Below are positions 37,695 to 46,022 of a stretch of 64,000 bases of DNA, piece after piece. How positions within the stretch are numbered: the stretch's first letter is position 1; each line of letters starts with the position of its first letter. The stretch spans positions 351,975 to 415,974 of the forward strand of contig NZ_CDCA01000020.1 of NCBI RefSeq assembly GCF_000820185.1. The letters run 5' to 3'. The translations under genes were made by a program, and so were the position numbers. A model generated the notes under the pieces. That model had not been told where the DNA came from and ran no database searches. It worked only from the letters and a program-made list of their open reading frames with translations. This DNA is from Aeromonas tecta (GTDB lineage: Bacteria > Pseudomonadota > Gammaproteobacteria > Enterobacterales > Aeromonadaceae).

Positions 37695-39407
37695 TTAGCC
37701 CAGATCCTCCGCGAGCCTGAGCACCTCGTCCACCGAGGTGATCCCCTCACGGGCATAGTCCAGCGCGGTCAGTGCCAGGGGCCGGTAGTGCTCATGCTCC
37801 CGCGCAGCCCGGGCGAAGCCTTCCGCATCGTTACGGCGCAGGGCATCCATCATGGGTTGATCCAGCTCCAGCAGCTCGTAGACCCCGATCCGGCCGCTGT
37901 AACCGGTGAAGTTGCAGCTCTGACAGCCGCGACCCTTGTGATAGACGTGCTGACTCGGCGTCTCGCCACTGAGCACCCCGAGCCAGGTGGCCTGGCCCTC
38001 GTCCGGCGTGCTGGTCTCGACGCAGTGTTCGCACACCCGCCGCACCAGCCGCTGGGCCACCACGGCCCGCAGCGCACTCGCCACCAGATAGCCGGGGGCG
38101 CCCATGTCTATGAGGCGCAGGGCGCTGGTGACCGCATCGTTGGTGTGCAGGGTGGTCAGCACCAGGTGACCGGTGATGGCGCCACGCAGCCCTATCTCCA
38201 CCGTCTCGTTGTCCCGCATCTCCCCCACCAGCAGGATGTCCGGATCCTGACGCAGGGTGGAGCGCAGCACCTGGGAGAAGGTGAGGCCTATCTTGGCGTT
38301 GACCTGCACCTGGTTGACCCGGGGCAGCCGGTATTCCACCGGATCTTCCACCGTGATGATCTTATGGCTGGCCTGATTGAGCTCCGAGAGCGCACCATAG
38401 AGGGTGGTGGTCTTGCCGCTGCCGGTGGGCCCGGTCACCAGGATCATGCCGTGGGGGCGTTTGAGCTGGCGGCGGAAACGGGTGAGGATCGCCGGCGGCA
38501 TGCCGGTCTCGGCCAAAGACAGGATGCCGGAAGATTGATCCAGCAGCCGCATCACCACGGATTCGCCGTACTGCACCGGCATGGTCGACATCCGCACGTC
38601 CACGTCGCGGCCGCGCACCTTCATGTTGAAGCGGCCATCCTGGGGCAGCCGTTTCTCCGAGATGTCGAGCCCGGCCACCAGTTTGAGGCGCAGAACCAGC
38701 GCCTGGGCGATGCGCACCTCGTTCAATATGTTCTCGTGCAAGATGCCGTCGATCCGCTGGCGGATGCGCAGCACCTTCTCGTCCGGCTCGATATGGATAT
38801 CCGAGGCTCCCACCTGCACCGCGTCCTCGAACAGGGAGCGCAGCAGCTTGGCCACGGTCGCCTCCCCCTCGTCGGCGCCGCCGTTGAGGCTACTGGTACC
38901 GAGCTCGAAGCCGGTATCCTGATGCTCCTCGTGCAGTTGCACCGCGAAGTTCTCTATCTCCCGGGTGCGGCGATAGAGGCGGTCGAAATACTCAAGCAGC
39001 TGGCCTTCCCGCGCCACGGCGAGTACCAGCTCGCGCGGGCTCAGCAGGGAGGCGATGGCATCGAGGGCGCTCAAGTCCGCAGGATCCGACATGGCCACCG
39101 TCACCTTGTCGTCGCTGAGGTTCACCGCCAGCGCGCGGTAGCGGCGCGCCTGCACCTCGGGCAACAGCGCCACGGCGGCGGCGTCTATGGTGAGGTTGTT
39201 GAGATCGAAGAAGGGCACGTCCAGCTGACGGGCGAGGAACTGCAGCAGCTGCACCTCGCTGATGAAGCCGAGATCGATGAGAGTGGTCCCCAGCTTGCGG
39301 CCGGTCTGGCGCTGCTGCTGCAGGGCGAGCTGGAGCTGATCATCGGAGACGATCTGCTCTTGCACCAGCAGGTCGCCGAGCCGCATTTTCAGTCTGGGTT
39401 GTGCCAT
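37695..39407 (-). CDS. mshE: MshE, pilus extension ATPase
   Basis: The ATG at 39407 (MAQPRLKMRLGDLLVQEQ) follows a TTGGAG site; the longer frame has no support. The 570-residue PilB/GspE-type ATPase has an N-terminal MshEN domain, which in Vibrio MshE binds c-di-GMP (RLGDLLVQEQIVSDDQLQLAL and repeat). It also has Walker A GPTGSGKTTTLYG, an Asp box, Walker B ILVGEMRD and the tetracysteine zinc site CEHC...CQSC. It powers pilin polymerisation. Two genes with c-di-GMP turnover domains lie beyond the other end of the locus. Confidence 0.93.
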   Translation of the reverse strand: MAQPRLKMRLGDLLVQEQIVSDDQLQLALQQQRQTGRKLGTTLIDLGFISEVQLLQFLARQLDVPFFDLNNLTIDAAAVALLPEVQARRYRALAVNLSDDKVTVAMSDPADLSALDAIASLLSPRELVLAVAREGQLLEYFDRLYRRTREIENFAVQLHEEHQDTGFELGTSSLNGGADEGEATVAKLLRSLFEDAVQVGASDIHIEPDEKVLRIRQRIDGILHENILNEVRIAQALVLRLKLVAGLDISEKRLPQDGRFNMKVRGRDVDVRMSTMPVQYGESVVMRLLDQSSGILSLAETGMPPAILTRFRRQLKRPHGMILVTGPTGSGKTTTLYGALSELNQASHKIITVEDPVEYRLPRVNQVQVNAKIGLTFSQVLRSTLRQDPDILLVGEMRDNETVEIGLRGAITGHLVLTTLHTNDAVTSALRLIDMGAPGYLVASALRAVVAQRLVRRVCEHCVETSTPDEGQATWLGVLSGETPSQHVYHKGRGCQSCNFTGYSGRIGVYELLELDQPMMDALRRNDAEGFARAAREHEHYRPLALTALDYAREGITSVDEVLRLAEDLG

Positions 39408-39438
39408 GCAAACTCCAAAAAAGTGAACAGTGTCCCCA

Positions 39439-40527
39439 TCAGGGGGCGAGCTGGGCGATACGTTGTTCCAGCCAGCTGGTCGATGCCGCGCCCAGGTTGC
39501 CGTGCAGCTGGGCGTTGCGATAGGCATCCAGTGCGCGCTGGCTGTGGCCCTGGCCATCTTCCGCCACGCCGAGCCCAAGCCACCAGAGGCCCTGATCCGG
39601 CTGCTGGCGCAGCAGCTTGACGTACAAGTCCGATGCCTGGGTATGCTGGCCCAACTCCTGGGTCAGCCCGGCCCAGGTCGCGTAATAATCCAGATTGGCG
39701 GCCAGCTCCGGTTGATAGCCGCTCAGCCAGTTGAGCGCCTTGGGCTTATCCCCGGCGCTGATGGCCACCCGGGCCAGCAACAGGCGAAAATCAGCCTGCT
39801 GCGGCTCCAGTCTGAGCCCCTCCTCCAGCACCTGACCGGCCTCGGTCAGCCGACCCTCGCCATAGAGCAGGCCCGCCAGCTGCTCGCGTGCCCCCTGGTT
39901 GTGGGGATCATGGGCCAGCACCTGGTAGTAGTGATCCTGCGCCTCCCGCATCTGGCCCTTGGCCATGGCGGTGGTGGCCTTGCGCTCGGCCAGGGCCGCC
40001 AGCTCGGGCTCGGAGAGATCCACGGTTTCAATTTTCAGCACCCCGGGCTTGCGCGGCGGGGCGGCGGCGGCTTGCTCGGCGGCTTGCTCGGCGGCCAGCT
40101 CGGCCTGCAGATCCGGCTGCAACTCCTCGTCGCTCGGGGTCACCTCGTCTGCTTGCATGTCTTCGAAGGCTTGCGCATCGTCGCCCTGCTCTGCGGCGGC
40201 GGGCATCAGCGGTGTAGCCGACAGGGCGACGACAGCGGGTTCCTGCATGCCTGAGACGGCGTACGCAGACGAAGGAGCTGCTTCTATATGGGAAACATCG
40301 CTTTGTGACTGAGATATGGTGAGTGAGGCAGTGGAAACCTGTGATTGATGGCTTTGTTGCCAGTAGATCCAGGTGCGCCAGCCGAGAATGCCGAGGGCCA
40401 ACCCGCACAGCAGGGTCAGCACCAACATCCACCAGCCTTGCTGACGTGCCGGCGCCACGTAGATGGCAGCACTCTCTCCCTGTTGGCGCTGCTCCAGATC
40501 CTTGAGCATCTGATTGATCACGCTCAT
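39439..40527 (-). CDS. mshN: MshN, TPR membrane protein of the MSHA system
   Basis: The start at 40527 (MSVINQMLKDLEQRQQ) overlaps the mshM stop as ATGA. The 362-residue protein has one transmembrane helix (LVLTLLCGLALGILGW), an acidic/Gln-Ala-rich linker and at least four TPR repeats (AREQLAGLLYGEGRLTEAGQ and following). The N-terminal peptide MSVINQMLKDLE is a hallmark of MshN. It probably assists assembly of secretin MshL across the periplasm. Confidence 0.87.
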   Translation of the reverse strand: MSVINQMLKDLEQRQQGESAAIYVAPARQQGWWMLVLTLLCGLALGILGWRTWIYWQQSHQSQVSTASLTISQSQSDVSHIEAAPSSAYAVSGMQEPAVVALSATPLMPAAAEQGDDAQAFEDMQADEVTPSDEELQPDLQAELAAEQAAEQAAAAPPRKPGVLKIETVDLSEPELAALAERKATTAMAKGQMREAQDHYYQVLAHDPHNQGAREQLAGLLYGEGRLTEAGQVLEEGLRLEPQQADFRLLLARVAISAGDKPKALNWLSGYQPELAANLDYYATWAGLTQELGQHTQASDLYVKLLRQQPDQGLWWLGLGVAEDGQGHSQRALDAYRNAQLHGNLGAASTSWLEQRIAQLAP

Positions 40528-41414
40528 GACCAGACTCCGTAGGCCAGGGCGCCACCCAGTAACAACAGCAGCGGCCACCAGCGAATAAAAGAGGAATGGC
40601 TGGCATCGTCGGTATCACGGATGGCGAGGCGCACCAGTCGGGTGCCGATATGGCGCTCACCCCTGCCATACGCCAGCATCAAGCACTTCTGGGCCAACAC
40701 ATTGATAAGCCTCGGTATCCCGCGCGACGCCCGCCACAGCAGGCGCAGGGCACGGCCGTCAAACAGCGCCGCACCGCGATAGCCGGAGACCTGCAGCCGG
40801 TGCTCCACATAGGCGCGGGCCTCGTCAACGCGCAGGGGCCTCAGACAGTAAGAGAAACCGATGCGCTGACGCAATTGACGCAGGTGGGGCTTGGCCAGCC
40901 GCGCATCCAGTTCGGGCTGACCGAACAGCACTATCTGCAGCAGCTTGCTGGACTCCGTCTCCAGATTGCCGAACAGCCGAATGGCCTCCAGGGTCTCGTC
41001 CGGCAGGGCCTGCGCCTCGTCAATGAGCACCACCACCCGCTGCCCCTGCTGGTGCAGGGCGATCAGGTGGCGATGGATGCGATCCGTCAGATCCAGCTCG
41101 CTGCCGTCGCGTACCGACAGGCCCAGCTCCAGCGCCAGGGCGGTGCGCAGCTCCGCCGGGTTGAGATGGGGATTGGGCAGCCAAGCGAGGCGCACCGGCT
41201 TCTGTTCGGAGCCAAGCTCGCTCAGCAGCTTGCGGCAGAGCAGGGTCTTGCCCGTGCCCACCTCGCCGGTCACCTTGATAAAACCCTCCCCCTGCGCCAG
41301 CGCCCAGTTCAGCACCTGCAGAGCCTCTTCATGAGGCGGCAACCCGTAGTAGAAGCCGGTGTTCGGGGTCAGGCCGAAGGGCGCCTCCTGCAAGCCAAAG
41401 TGACTCAGATACAT
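40524..41414 (-). CDS. mshM: MshM, AAA ATPase (ExeA/GspA-like)
   Basis: A 296-residue protein with Walker A GEVGTGKTLLCRKLL, Walker B VVVLIDEAQALP and a C-terminal single helix (WWPLLLLLGGALAYGVW). It resembles ExeA of type II secretion, which helps a secretin through the peptidoglycan. Its ATG overlaps a chain of upstream mini-ORFs that repeat its own first codons. Confidence 0.9.
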   Translation of the reverse strand: MYLSHFGLQEAPFGLTPNTGFYYGLPPHEEALQVLNWALAQGEGFIKVTGEVGTGKTLLCRKLLSELGSEQKPVRLAWLPNPHLNPAELRTALALELGLSVRDGSELDLTDRIHRHLIALHQQGQRVVVLIDEAQALPDETLEAIRLFGNLETESSKLLQIVLFGQPELDARLAKPHLRQLRQRIGFSYCLRPLRVDEARAYVEHRLQVSGYRGAALFDGRALRLLWRASRGIPRLINVLAQKCLMLAYGRGERHIGTRLVRLAIRDTDDASHSSFIRWWPLLLLLGGALAYGVWS

Positions 41415-41506
41415 GCGCCCTCCCAGTGGCCAGAGACCCGTGCATCATTACCGGATCCGAGCAGACCGAAGGAGAACCCCCGCAAGCCAAAGTGACTCAG
41501 GTACAT
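41405..41506 (-). CDS. Mini-ORF 3 of the mshL-mshM relay (33 codons, mshM-like N-terminus)
   Basis: It starts MYLSHFGLRG, matching the first eight residues of MshM (MYLSHFGL), and ends GHWEGACI with TGA placed 8-10 nt inside mshM (ATGTATCTGA). It has a GGGAGGGA ribosome site like that of mshM. It is a 92-nt-period diverged tandem copy of the mshM start region. Translation is not proven. Confidence 0.45.
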   Translation of the reverse strand: MYLSHFGLRGFSFGLLGSGNDARVSGHWEGACI

Positions 41507-41586
41507 GCTCCCTCCCAGTGCCCATCACGGCCACTGCCGACCAGGCCGTAGGAGACCCCCCGCAAACCGACATGGCTCAGGTACAT
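41497..41586 (-). CDS. Mini-ORF 2 of the mshL-mshM relay (29 codons)
   Basis: It starts MYLSHVGLRG and ends DGHWEGACT, overlapping the next mini-ORF by the same ATGTACCTGA arrangement. Compared with mini-ORF 3 the changes are conservative (Val/Phe, Tyr/Phe, Val/Leu, Thr/Ile). Its ribosome site GGGAGGC lies in the 3' arm of a hairpin (41590-41609), so initiation may need a ribosome arriving from upstream. Confidence 0.45.
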   Translation of the reverse strand: MYLSHVGLRGVSYGLVGSGRDGHWEGACT

Positions 41587-41636
41587 AAGGCCTCCCGAGA
41601 CAGGGAGGCATGGGAAACAGGCCGCAGCAGTTTCAT
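41577..41636 (-). CDS. Mini-ORF 1 of the mshL-mshM relay (19 codons)
   Basis: ATG lies 4 nt after the mshL TAA (TAAGCCATG); the peptide runs MKLLRPVSHA to EALCT and stops in ATGTACCTGA of the next mini-ORF. Reading through it would open the hairpin at 41590-41609. It is not itself a copy of the mshM start. Confidence 0.35.
   Translation of the reverse strand: MKLLRPVSHASLSREALCT
41590..41609 (-). promoter_or_regulatory. Hairpin covering the ribosome site of mini-ORF 2
   Basis: Perfect inverted repeat GCCTCCC-TGTCTC-GGGAGGC. The 3' arm contains the Shine-Dalgarno-like GGGAGG located 5-6 nt before the ATG at 41586. This geometry suits translational coupling. Confidence 0.5.
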
Positions 41637-41639
41637 GGC

Positions 41640-43322
41640 TTAACCCTTGGGCGGATACCATTTGTCGAGCAGCTCGGAGGAGCGTTGCAGCTCCTTCTGC
41701 CAGGTATCTTTCTCCACCACGGTCGGCTTGAGCAGGATCACCAGCTCGACTTTCTTGGTGCTCTCGCGGCGGTTGGTAAAGGCTTCGCCCACCCAGGGAA
41801 TATCACCGAGCAGCGGCACCTTGCTGACGATTTCCTGCTTGTCGGTCTTCATCAGGCCGCCGATGACGACGATGTCGCCGTTGTTGGCCTGCACCACGGT
41901 ATCCGACTCGCGGATCGAGCTCTTGGCGAGCGGCAGCACCAGCGGATCGGCGGTGCCCACGTTGATGGTCTTGCTCTGCTCCTCGGTGTCGATAACGGAG
42001 GGGTGAATGTGCAGCAGCACCCGACCCGCCTCATCGATCTGCGGCGTCACATCCAGGGCGATACCGGAGAAGAAGGGAGTCAACTCCACGTTGGGAGTGA
42101 CGATGGGAGCCGAGTTGCCCGAGGTGGTGGTGGTGGTCGAGGCGTTGGTGACGAAGTATTCATCCGTACCGACCTTGATCACCGCCTTCTGGTTGTTGGT
42201 CGCGGTAACCCGCGGGCTCGACAGGGTATTCACGTCCCCCTGGGTCTTGAGCAGGCTGACCGCCACGTTGAAGTTGCCATCGGAGATGGTGAAGCCAGCA
42301 CCGCCCCCCAGGGCCCGGAAGATCTGGTTCGGGGTGCTGGCAATCGGGCTATTGAGCAGGGAACCGCCGCCCGTGATGCCCTTGTTGCCATCCCAGGTAG
42401 CGGAGAGACCGCTCCAGTCCACCCCCTGCTCATAACCCTCGTTGAGGGAGACCTCGAGGATCCGCGCCTCCAGCACCACCTGGCGCTTGAGGTGCTCGCC
42501 GGACTGATCCAGGAATTCGCGTACCGCCTTGAGCTCTTTCGGGTAGGCCCGCACCGTGACCAGACCCGCCTGCGGGCTGGTGATGACGGCCCGCCCCTCA
42601 CCGGAGCCAATCAGCGTCTGCAGGGAGTCGCGCAGATCGGTCCAGTAGTCGTTGTTGCTGTTCGTCTCGATCCGGGTGCCATTGCTGTTGTTGTTACTGC
42701 TGTCACCGTTGCCGGACGAGCCGAAGTTGTTGTTGCCGTTGTTATTGTTGTTGCTGTCGTCGAAGCTGCTGTTATTGCCGTTATTGTTGTTGTCGTTCGC
42801 GGTCACGCCACCGGTGCTGACCGAGGTGCGGGAGATGCCGCGCCGCGCCATCATCAGGTAGTTGACCGGTATGGTCTCGGTACGAAGGCCCGCCGGGTAG
42901 ACGTGAAACACGTTGCCCTTGCGCTGTACGTCGAAGCCATACATGTCGCCGACCGTCGCCAGGGCTTCTTGCAGGGTCACGTCCTTGAGCTCCACCGAGA
43001 TGGAGCCCGCCACTCCTGGGTGCACCGCCACGCTGTAGCGAGAGCCCTTGAACAGGGAGCCAAAGAATTCGACCGCATCCACATCATGGGCGGCGATGCG
43101 CAGGCGCTTCTCCGGGGCAGCCATGGGTTGCTGGGGACGATTGAGCTGCAACAGTTCGCTTTGCACCGAGGGGGGCAAGGTCGTCAGAGGCGCGGTCGGG
43201 TTCTGTTCGGCCATGGCCTGCTTGAGGGCATCTTTGGCCTGCACCGGCTCCGGATGCTTATAGGTCGTGCAGCCTGCCACCACCAATGCGAGGGGCAGCA
43301 GACAAAAATGGTTTTTTTTCAT
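41640..43322 (-). CDS. mshL: MshL, outer-membrane secretin
   Basis: The start at 43322 (MKKNHFCLLPLALVVAGCTT) gives a lipoprotein signal with lipobox LVVAGC; the upstream in-frame start is less likely. The 560-residue secretin has an N-terminal STN/N0-like domain, an Asn-rich insertion at about residues 170-225, then the secretin domain (VELTPFFSGIALDVTPQIDEAG) with the C-terminal signature VPLLGDIPWVGEAF. It forms the outer-membrane pore for the pilus. The gene is followed by the mini-ORF relay into mshM. Confidence 0.93.
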   Translation of the reverse strand: MKKNHFCLLPLALVVAGCTTYKHPEPVQAKDALKQAMAEQNPTAPLTTLPPSVQSELLQLNRPQQPMAAPEKRLRIAAHDVDAVEFFGSLFKGSRYSVAVHPGVAGSISVELKDVTLQEALATVGDMYGFDVQRKGNVFHVYPAGLRTETIPVNYLMMARRGISRTSVSTGGVTANDNNNNGNNSSFDDSNNNNNGNNNFGSSGNGDSSNNNSNGTRIETNSNNDYWTDLRDSLQTLIGSGEGRAVITSPQAGLVTVRAYPKELKAVREFLDQSGEHLKRQVVLEARILEVSLNEGYEQGVDWSGLSATWDGNKGITGGGSLLNSPIASTPNQIFRALGGGAGFTISDGNFNVAVSLLKTQGDVNTLSSPRVTATNNQKAVIKVGTDEYFVTNASTTTTTSGNSAPIVTPNVELTPFFSGIALDVTPQIDEAGRVLLHIHPSVIDTEEQSKTINVGTADPLVLPLAKSSIRESDTVVQANNGDIVVIGGLMKTDKQEIVSKVPLLGDIPWVGEAFTNRRESTKKVELVILLKPTVVEKDTWQKELQRSSELLDKWYPPKG

Positions 43323-43392
43323 GTTATTAACGCACCTGACTCGCAATTAAACTCGACAAAACCGGCCCACGACATCCCGCGTTGGGCCCACT

Positions 43393-43737
43393 TCAGATCC
43401 TGATCTTGCTGCCAAACAGGGTCAGCGATTGACGCTTCCCCGCCTTCTCCAGCACCACTGAATCGGCGCTGATGGCCACCAGCTGATAGCCATCGACCCG
43501 CTGGCCAATGCGATAACTCTGACCATTGAGCACCGCCAATGCCGGGCCATTGCCCAGAATGATGCTCTGCAATTTCGGCAAACCGGCGACCTTGCTGCCA
43601 GGGCCGGTTGCCATGCCGGTGCCGGCCAGCGGCGCCGTGGGATCCTGCAGCACCTCGGCCTGTACCGGCGAACCGAGTAGGCAGGCCAACAGCACCAGCC
43701 AGCCGGCACCTGGCGTGGTGAATCTTTTCAAATACAT
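43393..43737 (-). CDS. mshK: MshK, small periplasmic pilus-assembly protein (PilP-like)
   Basis: The start at 43737 (MYLKRFTTPGAGWLVLLACLL) gives a signal peptide; a GTG 18 nt upstream, overlapping mshJ, is an alternative. The 114-residue protein has a QDPTAPL motif and a small beta domain (LQSIILGNGPALAVLNGQSY) like GspC/PilP homology-region domains. It likely links the inner-membrane complex to secretin MshL, whose gene follows. Confidence 0.85.
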   Translation of the reverse strand: MYLKRFTTPGAGWLVLLACLLGSPVQAEVLQDPTAPLAGTGMATGPGSKVAGLPKLQSIILGNGPALAVLNGQSYRIGQRVDGYQLVAISADSVVLEKAGKRQSLTLFGSKIRI

Positions 43738-43747
43738 CGTCAGCCAG

Positions 43748-44395
43748 TTAGCCACGGATGAACTCCTTGCTGGTGCTGAGGGTGTAGATCTCCATCGCCA
43801 CCGCCGCCTTGGGGTGCTCGACAACCCGATAGTCAAACCCCTTCCAGTAGAAGTGGCGGGGCAGGGCTTCCAGCGCCTTCAGGTACTGGTATACATCGAA
43901 GTAACCGCCCTCCAGCTGCAGCCGGATGCCGTGCTTGAACAGATTGGCCTTCTGCTCCCCCGCCATCAGGGGTTCGGGTTTGAGGGAGGTGAGCGACATC
44001 ATGTGCAGGTTGGTGGAGCGGGACAGCAGGGCCTCCAGCACGGCCGGCATCTCATGGGCCGGGATCAGGTCGACCGTCTGGGCCCTGAGCTCGGCGTCCA
44101 GTCTCGCGAGATCCTGCTCCACCCCGGCAAGCTGCTCGCGCACCTGCGCATTGGGGTCTCGCGCCAATCTAGCCTGCTTACCCTGATTCTCGAGCTCCAG
44201 GATCTCCAGATCCCGCTGGGCCGCCGTCAGCGCCTGCCGGTCTGCCGTGAGACGGGTATCGGCGGCATCCAGCCAGCCATAGACACCCGCAGCACCGAGC
44301 AGCACCAGCCCGGTCAGCAGGATCATGACTCGCTCTCGCAGACTCAAAGCCGCGATTTTCTGCGCCAGTGCCTGCCATTGTGTTTTCACGTCCAT
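43748..44395 (-). CDS. mshJ: MshJ, inner-membrane assembly protein (PilO/GspM-like)
   Basis: A 215-residue bitopic protein with one N-terminal helix (VMILLTGLVLLGAAGVYGW), a periplasmic coiled coil (about 45-100) and a ferredoxin-like C-terminal domain (YFDVYQYLKALEALPRHFYW). This is the PilO/GspM arrangement. Its ATG overlaps the preceding stop (TGATG). Confidence 0.87.
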   Translation of the reverse strand: MDVKTQWQALAQKIAALSLRERVMILLTGLVLLGAAGVYGWLDAADTRLTADRQALTAAQRDLEILELENQGKQARLARDPNAQVREQLAGVEQDLARLDAELRAQTVDLIPAHEMPAVLEALLSRSTNLHMMSLTSLKPEPLMAGEQKANLFKHGIRLQLEGGYFDVYQYLKALEALPRHFYWKGFDYRVVEHPKAAVAMEIYTLSTSKEFIRG

Positions 44396-44988
44396 CAGGG
44401 CTTCTCCTGCTCGATGCCGCTGAGCTGGAAGGCCAGCTGGCCTCCCTTGTCTCGACTCAGGGTCAGCTCGCCAAACTGCTTGCCCGCCAGAGAGGGCGTC
44501 TGCTTGAATCGATTCACCCAGGCGGGGACATCCTGACTGCGTTCGGCCAGACCGGAGAGGTTGATGTGGCCGTCGCTTATCTCGATCCGCTGCAGGGAGA
44601 GACGGGGGTCACGCAGACGGGCGAGATCCGCCATCACGCCGGCGTAGCCCTGGGATTTTTGCAGGGAGAGCGTGCCCAGCTGGCGCATCAGCCCCTGCTT
44701 GGCATTCAGCTCTTCCTGCCGATCCGTCAACTGCTGCTGCAGCTGGCCATCGGCCAGATGGCGAGCCAGTTCGGCGTCGAGCCGCTGCGCCTCGCCGCGC
44801 CTCACATCCAGCACCGCCCGCACCTGCGCCAGCTCGCGACTGACACCCTGTTGCTGCCAGCCGTAGCCGAGCGCAACGATGACCAGCAACAGCAGGCAGA
44901 TCCCCCACGCCAGCGCCATCTGATTGAGGCTGGCCCACTGACGACGGGGGCGAAATTCGGCACCGTAAAGGTTGATATGGCGTTTCAT
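44395..44988 (-). CDS. mshI2: MshI2, PilN-like inner-membrane assembly protein
   Basis: The start at 44988 (MKRHINLYGAEFRPRRQWAS) is shown by the PilN-type N-terminal NLY motif and a GGAGCGAG ribosome site. The 197-residue protein has one helix (LAWGICLLLLVIVALGY), a coiled coil and a small periplasmic domain. In type IV pili, PilN binds the actin-like PilM protein through this N-terminal peptide; MshI is the PilM equivalent here. The stop of a mini-ORF overlaps its start as TGATGA. Confidence 0.85.
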   Translation of the reverse strand: MKRHINLYGAEFRPRRQWASLNQMALAWGICLLLLVIVALGYGWQQQGVSRELAQVRAVLDVRRGEAQRLDAELARHLADGQLQQQLTDRQEELNAKQGLMRQLGTLSLQKSQGYAGVMADLARLRDPRLSLQRIEISDGHINLSGLAERSQDVPAWVNRFKQTPSLAGKQFGELTLSRDKGGQLAFQLSGIEQEKP

Positions 44989-45092
44989 CACTCGCTCCTG
45001 CCCAGGGCTGCGCCGTAAGCCGAGAGATACTCCACCCCGGCCAGGAATGTGGTCTTGTTGGCCATTGCGGAAAGCTTGACTGCATGGGTCAT
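44988..45092 (-). CDS. 34-codon mini-ORF between mshI and mshI2 carrying a second MshI C-terminus
   Basis: The ATG overlaps the mshI stop (ATGA), and its TGA overlaps the ATG of mshI2. It begins MTHAVKLSA, loosely like the MshI2 start, and continues into SAMANK and LAGVEYLSAYGAALG, the C-terminal motif of MshI. Over those 21 shared codons I count 11 synonymous and no replacement differences from mshI, plus one inserted codon between the two blocks. The repeat period is 101 nt. This is the expected product of tandem duplication of the mshI/mshI2 junction. Confidence 0.5.
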   Translation of the reverse strand: MTHAVKLSAMANKTTFLAGVEYLSAYGAALGRSE

Positions 45093-45952
45093 CGCTCACC
45101 TCCCAGGGCCGCGCCATAGGCTGAGAGGTATTCCACCCCCGCAAGGATCGCCTTGTTGGCCATGGCAGAGACAGGGAAGCCGAACGCCTGCTCCAGATGA
45201 CGCACCAGCATACCGATGGAAGAGGAGGCGATGGCGAGCTGCATCTGGCCTGGCTCCGGCAGCTTGAGCTGACCGGTCAGGTAGTCGAGGGAGCGCTGGA
45301 TCTCCAGCGTCAGCGCGTCGAGCAACTCACGATCGGGTTCATGGGTGCCGGCCAGGGCGCCAAATCCACGCAGTTGGCGTGAGAAACAGAGTCCGCCCTG
45401 ATGGAACACCAGCAGTTGCAGATCCTGACCCTTTGGCTGCCACAGCAGCATGCGCACCGTCTGATCCGCCTCGTAGAGCGCCGTCATGGCCAGCTCGTCA
45501 CTGACGATGGCATCCAGCTGCGCCACGCCATTGACCGCCGCCGCCAGCTGCTGCACCCGGCTCTTGGGAACGCAGATCACGTTGATCCGCGCTCGTCCCG
45601 CAGGGGCCGTCGGCAGGTCGACATAGTCCATCGCCAGTTGCAGCACGGGTTCATTGACGAAATCCTTGATGGCCCACGGCAGGGCGCCGGCCATCTCGGC
45701 ATCGGGCACCGCGGGTTTGTCGATCTGGATCTGTTGATAAAGGCTGGCGGCCAACGCCACCCGCACCTTAGACTTGGCCAGCCCATGCTGGTTGAACAGC
45801 TCGCCGATGGCCTGCGACCAGTCGTGAGGACCATTGATGGCTCGGCTGGTGAATAGCGGGGTCTGCCCCATGCAAGCCAGCAAGATGCGATCGCTGGCCA
45901 GCAGCAGTCCGACCTGATGGCTGGGAGGGGAGCGGCGGAAGAGTGATTTCAT
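45089..45952 (-). CDS. mshI: MshI, PilM-like actin-fold assembly protein
   Basis: The ATG at 45952 (MKSLFRRSPPSHQVGLLLAS) is preferred to an in-frame GTG 12 nt upstream. The 287-residue cytoplasmic protein has a PilM/HSP70-actin-like fold: GLLLASDRILLAC at the start and LDALTLEIQRSLDYL near residue 210, and it ends AGVEYLSAYGAALGGER. It should form the cytoplasmic ring under the inner-membrane complex. Its 3' end is repeated once just downstream. Confidence 0.87.
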   Translation of the reverse strand: MKSLFRRSPPSHQVGLLLASDRILLACMGQTPLFTSRAINGPHDWSQAIGELFNQHGLAKSKVRVALAASLYQQIQIDKPAVPDAEMAGALPWAIKDFVNEPVLQLAMDYVDLPTAPAGRARINVICVPKSRVQQLAAAVNGVAQLDAIVSDELAMTALYEADQTVRMLLWQPKGQDLQLLVFHQGGLCFSRQLRGFGALAGTHEPDRELLDALTLEIQRSLDYLTGQLKLPEPGQMQLAIASSSIGMLVRHLEQAFGFPVSAMANKAILAGVEYLSAYGAALGGER

Positions 45953-46022
45953 CGAGACCTGCACCTGGCTGCGTGAAACGAGCTAAACCTTAACATAAAC
46001 AGTCCATTAGCCTCCATGACTT

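Noticed and set aside
37788..39620. Plus-strand ORF of 610 codons opposite mshE
   Set aside because: Antisense shadow of a strongly conserved ATPase gene.
41610..43403. Plus-strand ORF of 597 codons opposite mshL
   Set aside because: Antisense shadow of the secretin gene; runs of Val/His come from the complementary strand of conserved codons.
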